Positions 18,841 to 27,950 of a stretch of DNA of 56,311 bases are shown in pieces. Position 1 is the first letter of the stretch. Each line of letters starts with the position of its first letter. The notes below the pieces were generated by a model. It made no database searches. It saw only the letters and a program-made list of their open reading frames with translations, and was not told where the DNA came from. The stretch comes from Vittaforma corneae ATCC 50505. Taxonomy: Eukaryota > Microsporidia > Nosematidae. The translations under genes were made by a program, and so were the position numbers. The stretch covers positions 1-56,311 of the forward strand of contig NW_006889846.1 in the NCBI RefSeq assembly GCF_000231115.1, in the 5' to 3' direction.

Positions 18841-19683
18841 ATGTTCACAAAGATCATTCCAACATCTTTGTTAACCAAATCTGACTTAGAAAAAGCAAAG
18901 GAGTTCCACAGAAGACGAAACTTATATAACAAATACACACTAGAACAGTTGGAGGATTGGACAAAGATAGACCTGTACGAGGCTTTGGATCTTGATTGCT
19001 ACAGAGACAAGGATATTCCAGAAACTATTCTGCAGTATGCCGTTAAGAAGAAGTCTGCTACATATCATCCTACAAACAATAAGGGAAGGCAAGCAGCATT
19101 CTTCATTGTAAAGAGAGCTGAGGTTATTCTGTCAAGTCCAAAATATAGAAAAGTGTACGATTCTTGTTTTCTTGATGAGTCCATACCGGAAGATAGAGAA
19201 TACAACCATGATGAGTTTTTTGACATTTTTTCTCGAGTATTCGATAGAAATGCAATGTTCAGCGAGGCAAAGCCAGCCCCAGGTCTTAAAGATGATCCTG
19301 AAGTATTTTACAAGTTCTGGCTGAATTTTAAAACAACACGAGTCTATGATGATCCAACAGATGTGTTTGACGTTAGTGGATCAATGAGACGACACAATGC
19401 CGATAAGAATAGAGATATAATGCAGCAGAAGAAACTTAGAGATCTGCAGAGGATTCAAGAGCTGGTAAAATTAGCCATTAAAAGAGATCCGAGAATTAAG
19501 AAAAAGTCAAATGGCACTTCCCCATGGGACGATTCGCAGCTAAAGAGTCTAAGGAGATTTGATAATCTTTTTGGAAAGACATCTAACAAATTCGATGTGA
19601 TTGCTAAGAAACTCAATGAGCTGTTCCTTACTAAGCGATCACCACAGGAAATTAAAAGTAAACTAGATGAATTGAAGAGGTAG
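18841..19683 (+). CDS. Zuotin-like ribosome-associated J protein (HPD altered to HPT)
   Basis: 280 residues; ATG follows directly on a CCC. The J domain (about 48-105) reads DLYEALDL, then KKSATYHPTNNKGRQAAFF, then AEVILSSPKYRKVYDS. The following YKFWLNFKTTRVYDD block is characteristic of zuotin (Zuo1/MPP11), not of general DnaJ proteins. The C-terminal helices are basic, fitting rRNA contact. Zuotin with Ssz1 stimulates ribosome-bound Hsp70. Here the invariant HPD is HPT (H76-P77-T78); Asp is needed for Hsp70 ATPase activation in characterised J proteins. The C-terminal SANT domains of animal homologues are absent, as in yeast. Confidence 0.85.
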   Translation: MFTKIIPTSLLTKSDLEKAKEFHRRRNLYNKYTLEQLEDWTKIDLYEALDLDCYRDKDIPETILQYAVKKKSATYHPTNNKGRQAAFFIVKRAEVILSSPKYRKVYDSCFLDESIPEDREYNHDEFFDIFSRVFDRNAMFSEAKPAPGLKDDPEVFYKFWLNFKTTRVYDDPTDVFDVSGSMRRHNADKNRDIMQQKKLRDLQRIQELVKLAIKRDPRIKKKSNGTSPWDDSQLKSLRRFDNLFGKTSNKFDVIAKKLNELFLTKRSPQEIKSKLDELKR

Positions 19684-19900
19684 AACTCCGAACAATGGCA
19701 TTTAGGTTTAGTATAAAATTTTCGACATATTTGCATGTTGATTAAGCTTAATACAAAAGCAAACTGAGCATCTCTCCATATTCAAAAACTAAAAAAACCA
19801 ATAATGTTAGATAGCATGGAGTAAACGAAATAGCTGATTGCCCTGCTAGACTGCAACTGAACAAACAAGCGTTTATTAATAGATAGCATACCATTATTAC

Positions 19901-20368
19901 TTAGTGTTTGCATCCAAACATCTCCTTTAGATTGCTTGTGGTTTTTAGAACCAGTTTCTTGAATTCCTCACAGCTCATGCTTAGTTTGTACTCTCCAATC
20001 TCTGCAAATGTCTTGTCAACAATGTTTTGAATTTTCCAGTCGTCTAATATACCTTTATTTAGTATTTTAATCATTTCAAAGAGATCCTTAGTTGATACCA
20101 GTCCATCATTATCCAAGTCATAGATTCCAAATATGAATTCCAACTTTTCATCGATGCCCTTACTGTTTACGAAATGGTAAAGTGTGCGTATCATCTCTTT
20201 TGTATTAAGCTTTTCATCTTTTGTGAACTTTTTAATTAAGATTACAGAAAGCGGATTGTTTTTAATTTCAGGAATCCCAAATATGTCTCTTTTACCCATT
20301 CTTTCTATCTTTCTATCAAGCTCGATTTCTTCTTCTTGTCTGCTACTTCGGTTAGCTGTCACTGTCAT
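19901..20368 (-). CDS. Calcineurin B-like regulatory subunit
   Basis: 155 residues. The third EF-hand is intact: LEFIFGIYDLDNDGLVSTKDLFEMIKIL, the calcineurin B signature, followed by IQNIVDKTFAEI. The fourth loop (GEYKLSMSCEEF) and the N-terminal hands have lost most calcium ligands, so perhaps one ion is bound. It would pair with a calcineurin A phosphatase, not seen in this window. The start is preceded by a GGGG signal, the G-type counterpart of the CCC motif. Confidence 0.8.
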   Translation of the reverse strand: MTVTANRSSRQEEEIELDRKIERMGKRDIFGIPEIKNNPLSVILIKKFTKDEKLNTKEMIRTLYHFVNSKGIDEKLEFIFGIYDLDNDGLVSTKDLFEMIKILNKGILDDWKIQNIVDKTFAEIGEYKLSMSCEEFKKLVLKTTSNLKEMFGCKH

Positions 20369-20382
20369 TTTATCCCCTTTAT

Positions 20383-20610
20383 TTAGATATTCGTTAAATT
20401 AATAGCAAGGCAGTGCAGAGGCTCCTTTTCACCGACTTCATGCGCTGCACAGAACTCCATCGTATATAGCAGCATACCTATATAGCCGACAGGAATGCCA
20501 ATAAATACCAATAGTTTAATCCAAACTTGTACTTCTCGATAAAAATTACAAAGTTTATTCAAGCCAATATTATATAGTACTAAAAAATGCATCAATGCAT
20601 CCATTTGCAT
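20383..20610 (-). CDS. Small single-pass membrane protein or C-terminal anchor of the preceding gene
   Basis: 75 residues with one strong membrane segment (WIKLLVFIGIPVGYIGMLLY). It overlaps the end of the gene at 20570-21061 by 41 bases in another frame. A T6 run on the coding strand (plus-strand A6, 20582-20587) sits in the overlap. Reading it as five T would run the upstream protein directly into FLVLYNIGLNKLCNFYREVQ and this membrane anchor. I think these are two parts of one tail-anchored protein. Confidence 0.45.
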   Translation of the reverse strand: MQMDALMHFLVLYNIGLNKLCNFYREVQVWIKLLVFIGIPVGYIGMLLYTMEFCAAHEVGEKEPLHCLAINLTNI

Positions 20611-21061
20611 CTTTAATCATCCCATCATTCTTTTCTATAGCATCCTCAATGATGCTCCTTGCCTTTTGCAATTTTGAGAATATCAAGGGCATTGAGGAGT
20701 TTGAATCACTCATTGTTTTTAAATCCCAGTTTATTGAGTCAACCTGTGGGATGGATAACGTTTCAAGAGCATCCTTGTTTCTTTTCAGCGCTGTAAATGC
20801 ATTATTTACGATGTCAAAGTAGTCCTGGCTGAATCTTTTGACTAGTTCCTTTCTTCTAAAACATAAATCTAAAAATGTCTCATTAAGTTTGTCTGTAGTA
20901 GAAACAAGAGAGGATTCAAGCGGAGAATTCTTCTTTGTTGTATTTTTCTCCAAGAGAATTGCCAGATTATTCAGAAATTTGTGTGTTTCCTTGTCTTTTG
21001 GTGGGCTTGCCCTTTTTATTTGGTTTATAATGTGAGGAACGTCAAAGGTCTGTATTTTCAT
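20570..21061 (-). CDS. Coiled/helical protein of unknown family, possibly tail-anchored
   Basis: 163 residues starting MKIQTFDVPH, directly after a CCCCC signal. The sequence is helical with heptad-like stretches (SSLVSTTDKLNETFLDLCF; SKLQKARSIIEDAIEKNDG). If the T6 run near its stop is one base too long, it continues into a single membrane span and would be about 230 residues. That form (long helical domain plus C-terminal anchor) resembles SNARE-like or tethering proteins such as Sec20 or Use1, but no motif fixes this. Confidence 0.6.
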   Translation of the reverse strand: MKIQTFDVPHIINQIKRASPPKDKETHKFLNNLAILLEKNTTKKNSPLESSLVSTTDKLNETFLDLCFRRKELVKRFSQDYFDIVNNAFTALKRNKDALETLSIPQVDSINWDLKTMSDSNSSMPLIFSKLQKARSIIEDAIEKNDGMIKDANGCIDAFFSTI

Positions 21062-21421
21062 GATGGGGGTAAAGAAAACATGGCTCACAACGTCAAGATG
21101 TTTACACATTCCATAAGAACATTTTACAGTGTGAGACAGAACAAGCAACACTTGTCTAGTCTTTCAAGATTTAATGCTAACACCAACTATTCATAAACCA
21201 CCAGTGTGTTTGTTAGGTTTTGGCCATCCAAATCACACGCTAAATAATTCTATGATGGATAACACCTGTATTTGCTGCATATTTTCGCTGAATTACTCTA
21301 GGACGATCAATTTGCATAGTCGATTATTGATCAGTACAACACAAGCTTATTGCCCAATTCAAACCATGATCCGACCATAAAGCTTATTTTATTCTTATCG
21401 ATGCACAATACCAACCTGGAT
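21062..21421. other. Intergenic, no feature seen
   Basis: 360 bases. A 68-codon frame on the plus strand is Cys/Asn/Ile-rich with no start signal and is not called. No RNA or repeat recognised. Part of it must contain the promoter of the minus-strand gene ending at 21061. Confidence 0.5.
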
Positions 21422-21634
21422 CTAAGTCCTTGCACCAAAATTGCTGTATATAATGTTGTAGACCTGCTTTTGAACTCCAAGTATGCTAGAGTTTATTGTC
21501 GCAGGGCCTGATGTTTTCCGATGCTTCATTGTTTCCAATGTATCTATGGTAGATCTGATAGAATCAATACAAGAAGGACCACATTTAAACATTATCAATT
21601 GGTTTAGACAATTTTCAAACCTAATTAGCTCCAT
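21422..21634 (-). CDS. Small hypothetical protein (70 aa)
   Basis: Starts MELIRFENCLNQLIMF and is divergent from the Nop9-like gene 64 bases away. The composition (a helical N-terminus with SCIDSIRSTIDTLETMK, then a polar tail) is protein-like. An AAAAATTC element lies 26-33 bases upstream. No family recognised; a small subunit of a larger complex is possible. Confidence 0.4.
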   Translation of the reverse strand: MELIRFENCLNQLIMFKCGPSCIDSIRSTIDTLETMKHRKTSGPATINSSILGVQKQVYNIIYSNFGART

Positions 21635-21698
21635 ATTGTATACTGCTGCTTTTAATGAATTTTTGTAAATTTTTTCAAACCACCATCAATTAGAGAGT

Positions 21699-21950
21699 AT
21701 GAAAGAGAAAAATATAACATATAAGAACATGATAATAGAAAGTAGTGAACAAACAAAGCCAAATAAAAAAGATCAAAGTCTGGTCAATTACTTAAATTCC
21801 ATAGACTTTTCTCTTGTAACTGATGAATCCATTATAGAAAACATCTACAAAGAGATTCTTCCGACCGTTACAGGCCTGCTTAAAGATCCGTTTGCAAGCA
21901 CAAGTCTTGAAAAGGCTTGTTTCCCTTTCCTCTCCAGCTCAGCTTATTAG
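21699..21950 (+). pseudogene. Nop9-like Pumilio-repeat protein, N-terminal fragment before a frame break
   Basis: 83 codons beginning MKEKNITYK. The meaningful part ends at LLKDPFAS (bases up to 21899), the Nop9/PUF motif that normally continues with a xVLxxL helix. That continuation (QVLKRLVSL) is present one base later in the next frame, starting at 21901. The remaining 17 codons of this frame (to 21950) are therefore out-of-frame noise. Extra base: A at 21900. Nop9 binds pre-18S rRNA in the nucleolus. Confidence 0.6.
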
Positions 21951-23046
21951 TCTTTTAAACTCACTGGAGAAGAATACCGTTCATAAAAAGCTTGGCTCAA
22001 GGATCCTAGAAAGAGTATATGAAAGGCTGTTTGAGTGCATGTACAAAGAGAAGCGGATGTTCCGTCTAAAAGATACTGTATGCATATTTTACCGTGGTGA
22101 CTCGCTGCAAGATTCTTTCAAGAACAGTATTGTCTGTCACAATGCAACATTTGTCGTTAGGAAGGTGTTGATGCTGCTTTCAGGCAAGTGGATTGAAAAA
22201 CAAAGTGTACAAAAGTATAAAAGGCCTATCTTAAATAATGACAATGAAAGATTCTCAAAGGATATGCTTGAAGAGACGAAAGCAGTCTTTAAGGAGATAA
22301 TAGCAAAGCAAATAAACTCCAAAAAGTCGGAAGGTTGTATTTCCTACTCAAATGATTTTTTTAATACACTTGGAATATTCCTACAAATTACAAAGAGTCA
22401 ATCGCTGATAGAATGTCTTATTCAAAATGACTGTGATATTCAAAACAAGGAATTTCTCTATGAAATTGTAGGAGCAATTTCAAACAGAAAGAACCAGAGC
22501 CTGATTTATTCAAAAATTAAAGGTAAATGCAAAGACTTAGCATTAGCTGAAAAGTCGTCCTATTTTATGCAATCTTTTTTAAGGAATTCACTGTTCGGAA
22601 GGGAGATTTACGAAGAATTTAGCAAGGATGATTTTGAGGGATTTGATTCCAATTCTAATGCCATATTGGCACTTACCGAGTCTTTGCAGAGATGCCTGGA
22701 CTATGAATTGGTTGATAGCTTGGTTTGCAGATTTTATAAGCCTGCTAATACTCTCTTTGAAGAGTTACTGTTAAGCAAGTATGGATCGATTGATTCAAAA
22801 TTTGTCTATCTTGTGGTCAACTTTATGCAACTACCCAAACGAAAAGGATACGAGTACTTCTATTCTGTAAACAAAGACTTTATAAGACTATTTCAAAAGG
22901 AATGGATTAGGAGCAAGAGCGGAATAGCTCTACTTTCAGGCTTTGTGAGGGGCAGCTGTGATCCAGATGCAAAGAGCCGATTCTTAGAAAAGAATATTGA
23001 TCTTTTCTGGAGCTGTATAAAATGGAAGGAGGGAAGGAGTTTATAA
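21892..23046 (+). pseudogene. Nop9-like Pumilio-repeat protein, main body
   Basis: Meaningful from 21901 (QVLKRLVSLSSPAQLISLLN). About 380 residues with repeated helical units typical of Pumilio-like proteins: CHNATFVVRKVLMLL, KEFLYEIVGAI, GSIDSKFVYLVVNFM. DPFAS at the preceding junction and the overall arrangement point to Nop9. The frame stops at 23046, but a neighbouring frame runs on to a stop at 23121-23123 with MVCNLTKGHARKKAFEIL, a plausible natural C-terminus. So the gene has a second frame break near 23033-23040 (one base missing). Either two assembly indels or a decaying gene. Confidence 0.65.
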
Positions 23047-23123
23047 AGATGGTGTGTAATTTGACCAAAGGACATGCGAGGAAGAAGGCCTTTGAGATCT
23101 TAAATAGGATCGACTGCTCATAA

Positions 23124-23487
23124 TTTTACAAAGCTACGTCACAAGGACGCATATTTCTATAAATTAGGAAGAGTGCTACAAGCACCGGCTACTCTCAGTT
23201 CATCGATCTTCTGGAATCGAAATTGTGTTCTAAATTGCCATTTCCCTATATGGCATAAAAACAACTTAAGAATGCCAATAGTGCAGGTATTTATCTACGA
23301 AATGTATTATAGCCTGCTGAAATAGCTTATAAAGGTCAATCCATTGGATAAATGCACCTGTCTCAAGCATTCTTCTCGGCACAGTTAATTAAAAACTATC
23401 TAAAACTTTAATTTTCAGTTATGTTGCATTTATTTTTAATTTGATTTTGGCGTTTTTACACCATTATATTTGTACCAACTGAATTTA
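23124..23487. other. Intergenic, no feature seen
   Basis: 364 AT-rich bases between two genes whose 3' ends face each other. No coding frame, tRNA or repeat found. Confidence 0.5.
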
Positions 23488-23799
23488 TTAATTAGATCTC
23501 TGTCTCGTAACAAATCTGGTCTTCCTGTCTTCCTTGCTCCTTACCTTGACAATCCTCAAGTGGCATGCACAGCTTATGCAGTGGTTCTCAATGTTGAGGA
23601 ATGTTGGCACTTCGACATTTTCGTAGACTGTGGCTGCTCTGAAGTCATCCATTGAGGCTGCCTCGACGACAGGCGCATTGGAAGACCTAGATATTGCCTT
23701 GTCCTTGGCCACAGTAGCACCGCACTGGTTGCACTGTACATTGCATGTTGCACCTCTATTCTTCTTCTGTCTGCCGTGGTTTTGTCTCTTGACTGGCAT
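23488..23799 (-). CDS. Ribosomal protein S26 (eS26)
   Basis: 103 residues, normal length. It starts MPVKRQNHGRQKKNRGATC and has the two eS26 zinc cysteine pairs, CNQC near residue 23 and CISCACHLRIVKVRSKEDRK near 74-91. eS26 lies in the 40S mRNA exit channel next to the 18S rRNA 3' end. A strong AAATTTTTACTCC start signal precedes the ATG. Confidence 0.96.
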   Translation of the reverse strand: MPVKRQNHGRQKKNRGATCNVQCNQCGATVAKDKAISRSSNAPVVEAASMDDFRAATVYENVEVPTFLNIENHCISCACHLRIVKVRSKEDRKTRFVTRQRSN

Positions 23800-23820
23800 T
23801 GGAGTAAAAATTTTTTGAAA
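23800..23820 (-). promoter_or_regulatory. AAATTT...CC start signal of RPS26
   Basis: On the coding strand the 20 bases before the ATG contain A6 then T5, followed by ACTCCA at the ATG. This is the AAATTT element seen before ribosomal protein genes in microsporidia. Confidence 0.7.
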
Positions 23821-24022
23821 ATGTAAAGTGCACGTAAAAGTATGAACTAGACTTTAACTGTAAGCAAAACTATGTAAAGATATGCACGAACTGTGTCTTT
23901 AATGTAATAAAGAGACTTGGCATTAAAGTCCATTACAGATAGAACTAGTTACAGAATATAAACAGATCCAGAGACATTCTATGCTTTGAATGTGATCCAA
24001 AGCCTATGCACAAAGCATCTAT

Positions 24023-25756
24023 TCAATACCACCTCTCCTTTTGAATATTCATTTCAACAGCCTTTTTTATGCTTTCAAAGGATATTTCGGCATCTAATTC
24101 AATGCCAATTTTACCATGCTCTTGTTCCATGTCTTTTAAGTTGTTGCCGTTCCTCATTAAAATACCCTTATTTGCCATAGATACATAATTTACATTTCCA
24201 ATAATATTCTCCTCGCCAACGTATTTAAGTATCTCCATTTTAGCCTTACTTAGCATCTCCTTGTTTTTCCTGGGCGTTCTTAAAATCACATTGTTCTCAA
24301 GTCCCAGCAGTTTGGTTTCTTTGGAACTGAGAAACTTTACATAAAAATTATACTTTTTCATTATTCGTTGAATAACACAACCATCCACCCCGATGATCTT
24401 CTTATGATATTTTCTATCAACACTAAAGCACATTTCATAAGGGAACTCATCCAATAGTTGTCTGTAGCAGCCAATGCATGCATTGGTTGGCCCTTGCATT
24501 TTAAAATTGAAGAAAGACTCAGGCTCCTCAAAACCAGACTTAAATGTGTCAATTAAAAGTACTTTTAAGTATGGACAGGCAATTTTATGAATTTTCCCCA
24601 TTTTCTTTCCACAAATGAAATTGCCCGTTTCAGAATTTACAAGTAGATTTACGGTGCATTTGTGGACAGCTCCGAAGCTTTCAAAAAGTTCATCTACATC
24701 TCCAAATAGCATATTATGGCCAGCCTTTGCCATGATAATCTCTATAAAAGCTTTACATATATTCTTCTGGCAGCTATCGATCATACCTAATCCTTTATGT
24801 TGATTAACAAGGCTATCACATTCCACGTTAACAAGAATATTTGAATAATACATTTCTTCTATCTCCCTTCTGCAGTTGTTTACATGCTGTCTGCTTTCAC
24901 CATATATTGCTATGCGTGTCATATTACCTCCCGAAATCTGAACTAATTTACAAGAATAGGTTCTCAAAATTCCGTTATATTTCTTAGAATACAGAATTTT
25001 CATTAGAAGGAAATTCACGTGGAGAAAGCTTGTGACTTCCGTCTTGAAGAGTCTGTTGGATATTTTTATATTTTCTAAGTTCAAAACAGACAGACTACCG
25101 TTAAATCTTGGCATGCATTGATCGACAGAACGGCAAGCCGTGCTAATACTTTTAATATCTGCTACGATATTATCAGTCAAGGAGCCGCTATTTTCAAAAG
25201 TTGATGTATTTCGACATTTAGAGTGGGCATATGAATTTAGACCAACATCTCCACTTTCGCCAGGCTCACTAAAAATTAAATCATAAGTTGTACATATAAA
25301 TTCAAGCGTCTTTTTAACATCAACGCAATAAAATTCAATAGAAATGTTCAGCGAATCTCTTTTCATTTCAAATGTAAATGTGTTGTGCCCTTTGATCAAC
25401 TGGGTTTTTACATGATTATACTTCCCATCCAGCCATTCACGGGGTATTTTGATAGATATTCTATTGCTACCGTTTCTTTCTATTTTATCTTTATCAAATA
25501 TGGAATGCACACCTCTGTGACTCAAAGGAAACATCGTATCAACTTCAGGACCGTTAAGTGAATAAACTGGTTCAGGTCTGCTGTCTTGTTCAAGCATTTC
25601 AGGCTCGTTTGTAGTTAATTGCTGGTCTAAAATAATGACTTTATGTTTTATCTGATAAGGATTGTCTTCACTTTTTGGGTCACCGAGCGAGGAATTCTTT
25701 GCAGTATTTGAAATAGAAGGGCTGAATGGGTATTTAGAAAATAAGTTATTTTTCAT
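24023..25756 (-). CDS. KH-domain RNA-binding protein (BicC/vigilin-like)
   Basis: 577 residues. Two KH-type motifs are visible: VNSETGNFICGKKMGKIHKI (about 370-390, loop GKKMG) and VDRKYHKKIIGVDGCVIQRI (about 452-471, GxxG loop as GVDG). A third degenerate repeat may lie near 265-300. The first 100 residues are polar and probably disordered. KH domains bind single-stranded RNA; multiple KH domains suggest mRNA regulation, but the orthologue is uncertain. A CGGG signal stands 11-14 bases before the ATG. Confidence 0.7.
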   Translation of the reverse strand: MKNNLFSKYPFSPSISNTAKNSSLGDPKSEDNPYQIKHKVIILDQQLTTNEPEMLEQDSRPEPVYSLNGPEVDTMFPLSHRGVHSIFDKDKIERNGSNRISIKIPREWLDGKYNHVKTQLIKGHNTFTFEMKRDSLNISIEFYCVDVKKTLEFICTTYDLIFSEPGESGDVGLNSYAHSKCRNTSTFENSGSLTDNIVADIKSISTACRSVDQCMPRFNGSLSVLNLENIKISNRLFKTEVTSFLHVNFLLMKILYSKKYNGILRTYSCKLVQISGGNMTRIAIYGESRQHVNNCRREIEEMYYSNILVNVECDSLVNQHKGLGMIDSCQKNICKAFIEIIMAKAGHNMLFGDVDELFESFGAVHKCTVNLLVNSETGNFICGKKMGKIHKIACPYLKVLLIDTFKSGFEEPESFFNFKMQGPTNACIGCYRQLLDEFPYEMCFSVDRKYHKKIIGVDGCVIQRIMKKYNFYVKFLSSKETKLLGLENNVILRTPRKNKEMLSKAKMEILKYVGEENIIGNVNYVSMANKGILMRNGNNLKDMEQEHGKIGIELDAEISFESIKKAVEMNIQKERWY

Positions 25757-26693
25757 ATCTCCTACCCGTAAGTCTTATTTTATTTTAAATCCTCATCATC
25801 CTTTCATTTTGTTTCAAAGGCCCTGAATGCATTGGTTAGTTTGAAACTTTAAAAATGTAAAATAAACGTACCAGCCACAGACTGCTAACTAGCATATCTT
25901 TACGCATAAAGCATTTTAAGACTGAAATCAAAGGAGTGAAGCAAGCTGGCATATTGCCTTATATCAGGCTTGAAGTATCATGATTGCAGATATATTATTG
26001 ATAAACTCTAATATTTTTGAGAGTGCTGCAAATTAGCCAAAAGCCGATTAATTACTATAAAATAGCCCTGGCGGAAGATACTCACTTGGATTTGCGATTT
26101 TAGTCTTCTTTGTTGGCTTTGTGCTTGCGATTCTAGAAAGATTAGACGAAACTGTGATCGGCACCAGTTTTTAATGGCAACTCATCTTCCAATGCTTGCA
26201 TCCCTTAATGCACCTTTACTCTGATCTGAGCTTGCTTATTGACTAGTAGCTTCATTATCATTCTAGTTTTTTGAGATTATTAAGTATCTTTACTTGGTTT
26301 TCTGATGACGAGCTTGTTCTGACCCTGCTCTCCTTTTTGAAGAGCATAGATTTATTACGTAAAACTAATAAAAGGAATTTAATGTGTCAGACATAACAAA
26401 TTAGCAAAGTTATTGCCAAAATGGATAAAGAGGTAAGAAGTAGAACTCAAAATGATAGCTTTTCAAATATTCGCTGATAGATCAGTAATGTATAAAAGTT
26501 TGAAGACTATCTTGGCAGCAATCGTTTTTAAAAACGGATGCATTTATGAAACGACCATTTCTGGACCGCACCAACATTAATGCAAAGTACAAATAATAAT
26601 AGGCAGGAAGATGCCATAGGCCTTCTTTGAACACATCACTCGCCAATCAAAAGTATATTCAACAATATTAAACCACTCGTTTAAACTGTATAT
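25757..26693. other. Long intergenic region (0.94 kb), no gene recognised
   Basis: Second longest gene-free stretch. It includes a copy of CAAACTAACCAAT on the minus strand (25831-25843) upstream of the KH gene, and a small palindrome CGTTTTTAAAAACG (26523-26536). A block around 26060-26220 is richer in G and C than its surroundings and could be a structured RNA. I searched by eye for U1, U2, U6, SRP and RNase P core motifs and found none convincing. Confidence 0.5.
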
Positions 26694-27716
26694 TTATTTT
26701 TTCAATACTAGTGTGTAATACAAAAATATACAAAGAAGAAAACACTGGATTATCCCCGTAGCAGCTGTGATATATGAAATCTTCGCCATGTTACTTTCTA
26801 GTCTTTCTGAGTTCTGTGTGGTGACATTATCACTTAGGATTTCCAATATCCCATGTATAATCTCGCACCGTTTATTCAGCAGGTTTGCACGTGTTTTAAT
26901 ATCAAGATACTTAATGCAGGTTTCGTAAAGAGATGAAAAGGCAGAATATTCCCAGACAAACTCGGGTTCACCCAAAATGTTGGAAACAATATTGAGATTG
27001 AAGCTAAGCTTGTGTAATTTGCCTGTGACTTTCATTATATCCTCCCTTTTTTTACCTACTTTGCCCTCTTTCTCGACTTCGTCCGGCAGACCCTTGACTG
27101 CATCTATCGTATTGTCCACAAGCTCTTCGTAGTAGTCCAGCTTAACGGATTGTGCCATTGCAATACTTAAAACCATCTTCGTGTGTATATTTTCATCCCT
27201 CAGGAAAATTTTATCGTTGACAATCTGTGAGTTCTTTGATATTCCATACATGAAGTTTTCAGTTTCAATAGCCTTTCGATCATACGGATTCTCCTGAAAG
27301 TGTGAAATGAGCCTAAGAATGTCCTGCTCTTCGCTTTCACTCAGTCCCCACATTACAACTGCTCCGTAGTGGAGGAAGTAGAGATACGCTATTCTCTTTT
27401 CTTCAATTTCGAAGCTGATGTAAAGACACTCTTCAAAATACATTTGGACCTTTTTCTCGGTCGATACTTTTTCCTTAAAAAGCTTGCATAGACCCATCAG
27501 ATTGTAAGACTCCGCAGTGCAGTAGGCGGTGACTCTCTTAAGCTCGCATTCTGGCTCGTCGTGAACAATCGGAGTTGGAGACGTCAATGGCTTTAAATTA
27601 TAAGCATCTCTAAGCGTTCTGAGTTCGATACGCGAAGCTTTACGCCCACCAGTGTTTCCCTCATCGTTTAACTCGCTTAAAAACACTTTCTGTGAGTTCA
27701 TACTTGTACTTGACAT
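26694..27716 (-). CDS. DUF155 / Rmd1-Sif2-like membrane protein
   Basis: 340 residues; ATG immediately after a CCCC run. The family pattern is complete: YGAVVMWGLSESEEQDIL, then HTKMVLSIAMAQSVKLDYYEE, then a long helical region with PEFVWEYSAFSSLYE and ANLLNKRCEIIHGILEIL, ending in one membrane segment (TGIIQCFLLCIFLYYTLVL). DUF155 proteins include yeast Rmd1/Rmd8 and human RMND1; the non-mitochondrial members are membrane proteins with poorly understood roles in cell division and meiosis. No mitochondrial targeting peptide is seen. Confidence 0.85.
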   Translation of the reverse strand: MSSTSMNSQKVFLSELNDEGNTGGRKASRIELRTLRDAYNLKPLTSPTPIVHDEPECELKRVTAYCTAESYNLMGLCKLFKEKVSTEKKVQMYFEECLYISFEIEEKRIAYLYFLHYGAVVMWGLSESEEQDILRLISHFQENPYDRKAIETENFMYGISKNSQIVNDKIFLRDENIHTKMVLSIAMAQSVKLDYYEELVDNTIDAVKGLPDEVEKEGKVGKKREDIMKVTGKLHKLSFNLNIVSNILGEPEFVWEYSAFSSLYETCIKYLDIKTRANLLNKRCEIIHGILEILSDNVTTQNSERLESNMAKISYITAATGIIQCFLLCIFLYYTLVLKK

Positions 27717-27950
27717 GGGGTATTTTAATACTCGAATAATCTCCTTTATAAAAATGATAAAAAATCCACTATTGACGAGTAGCTCAAAAGGCCATTTTAA
27801 ATCAAGATAAGCAAAAGATCGTCATAGTATCACATTCGTCCAATAGATAAGTGATCTTAGCCACTGTGTGGATTAAAATCTCAATGCTTCAACACGTCAA
27901 ACACAAATAAATCTACAAACATCATACACTTATCAAGTACATTCAATTTA

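Noticed and set aside
21174..21380. 68-codon plus-strand frame
   Set aside because: Composition biased to Cys, Ile, Asn and His with no motif or start signal.
26060..26220. Possible snRNA, SRP or RNase P RNA
   Set aside because: Slightly GC-richer block, but no core motif of U1, U2, U6, SRP or RNase P could be matched.
26420..26476. Possible tiny first exon MDKE followed by GTAAG in the intergenic region
   Set aside because: No branch-point/3' splice signal of the microsporidian type follows and the frame after it leads nowhere.
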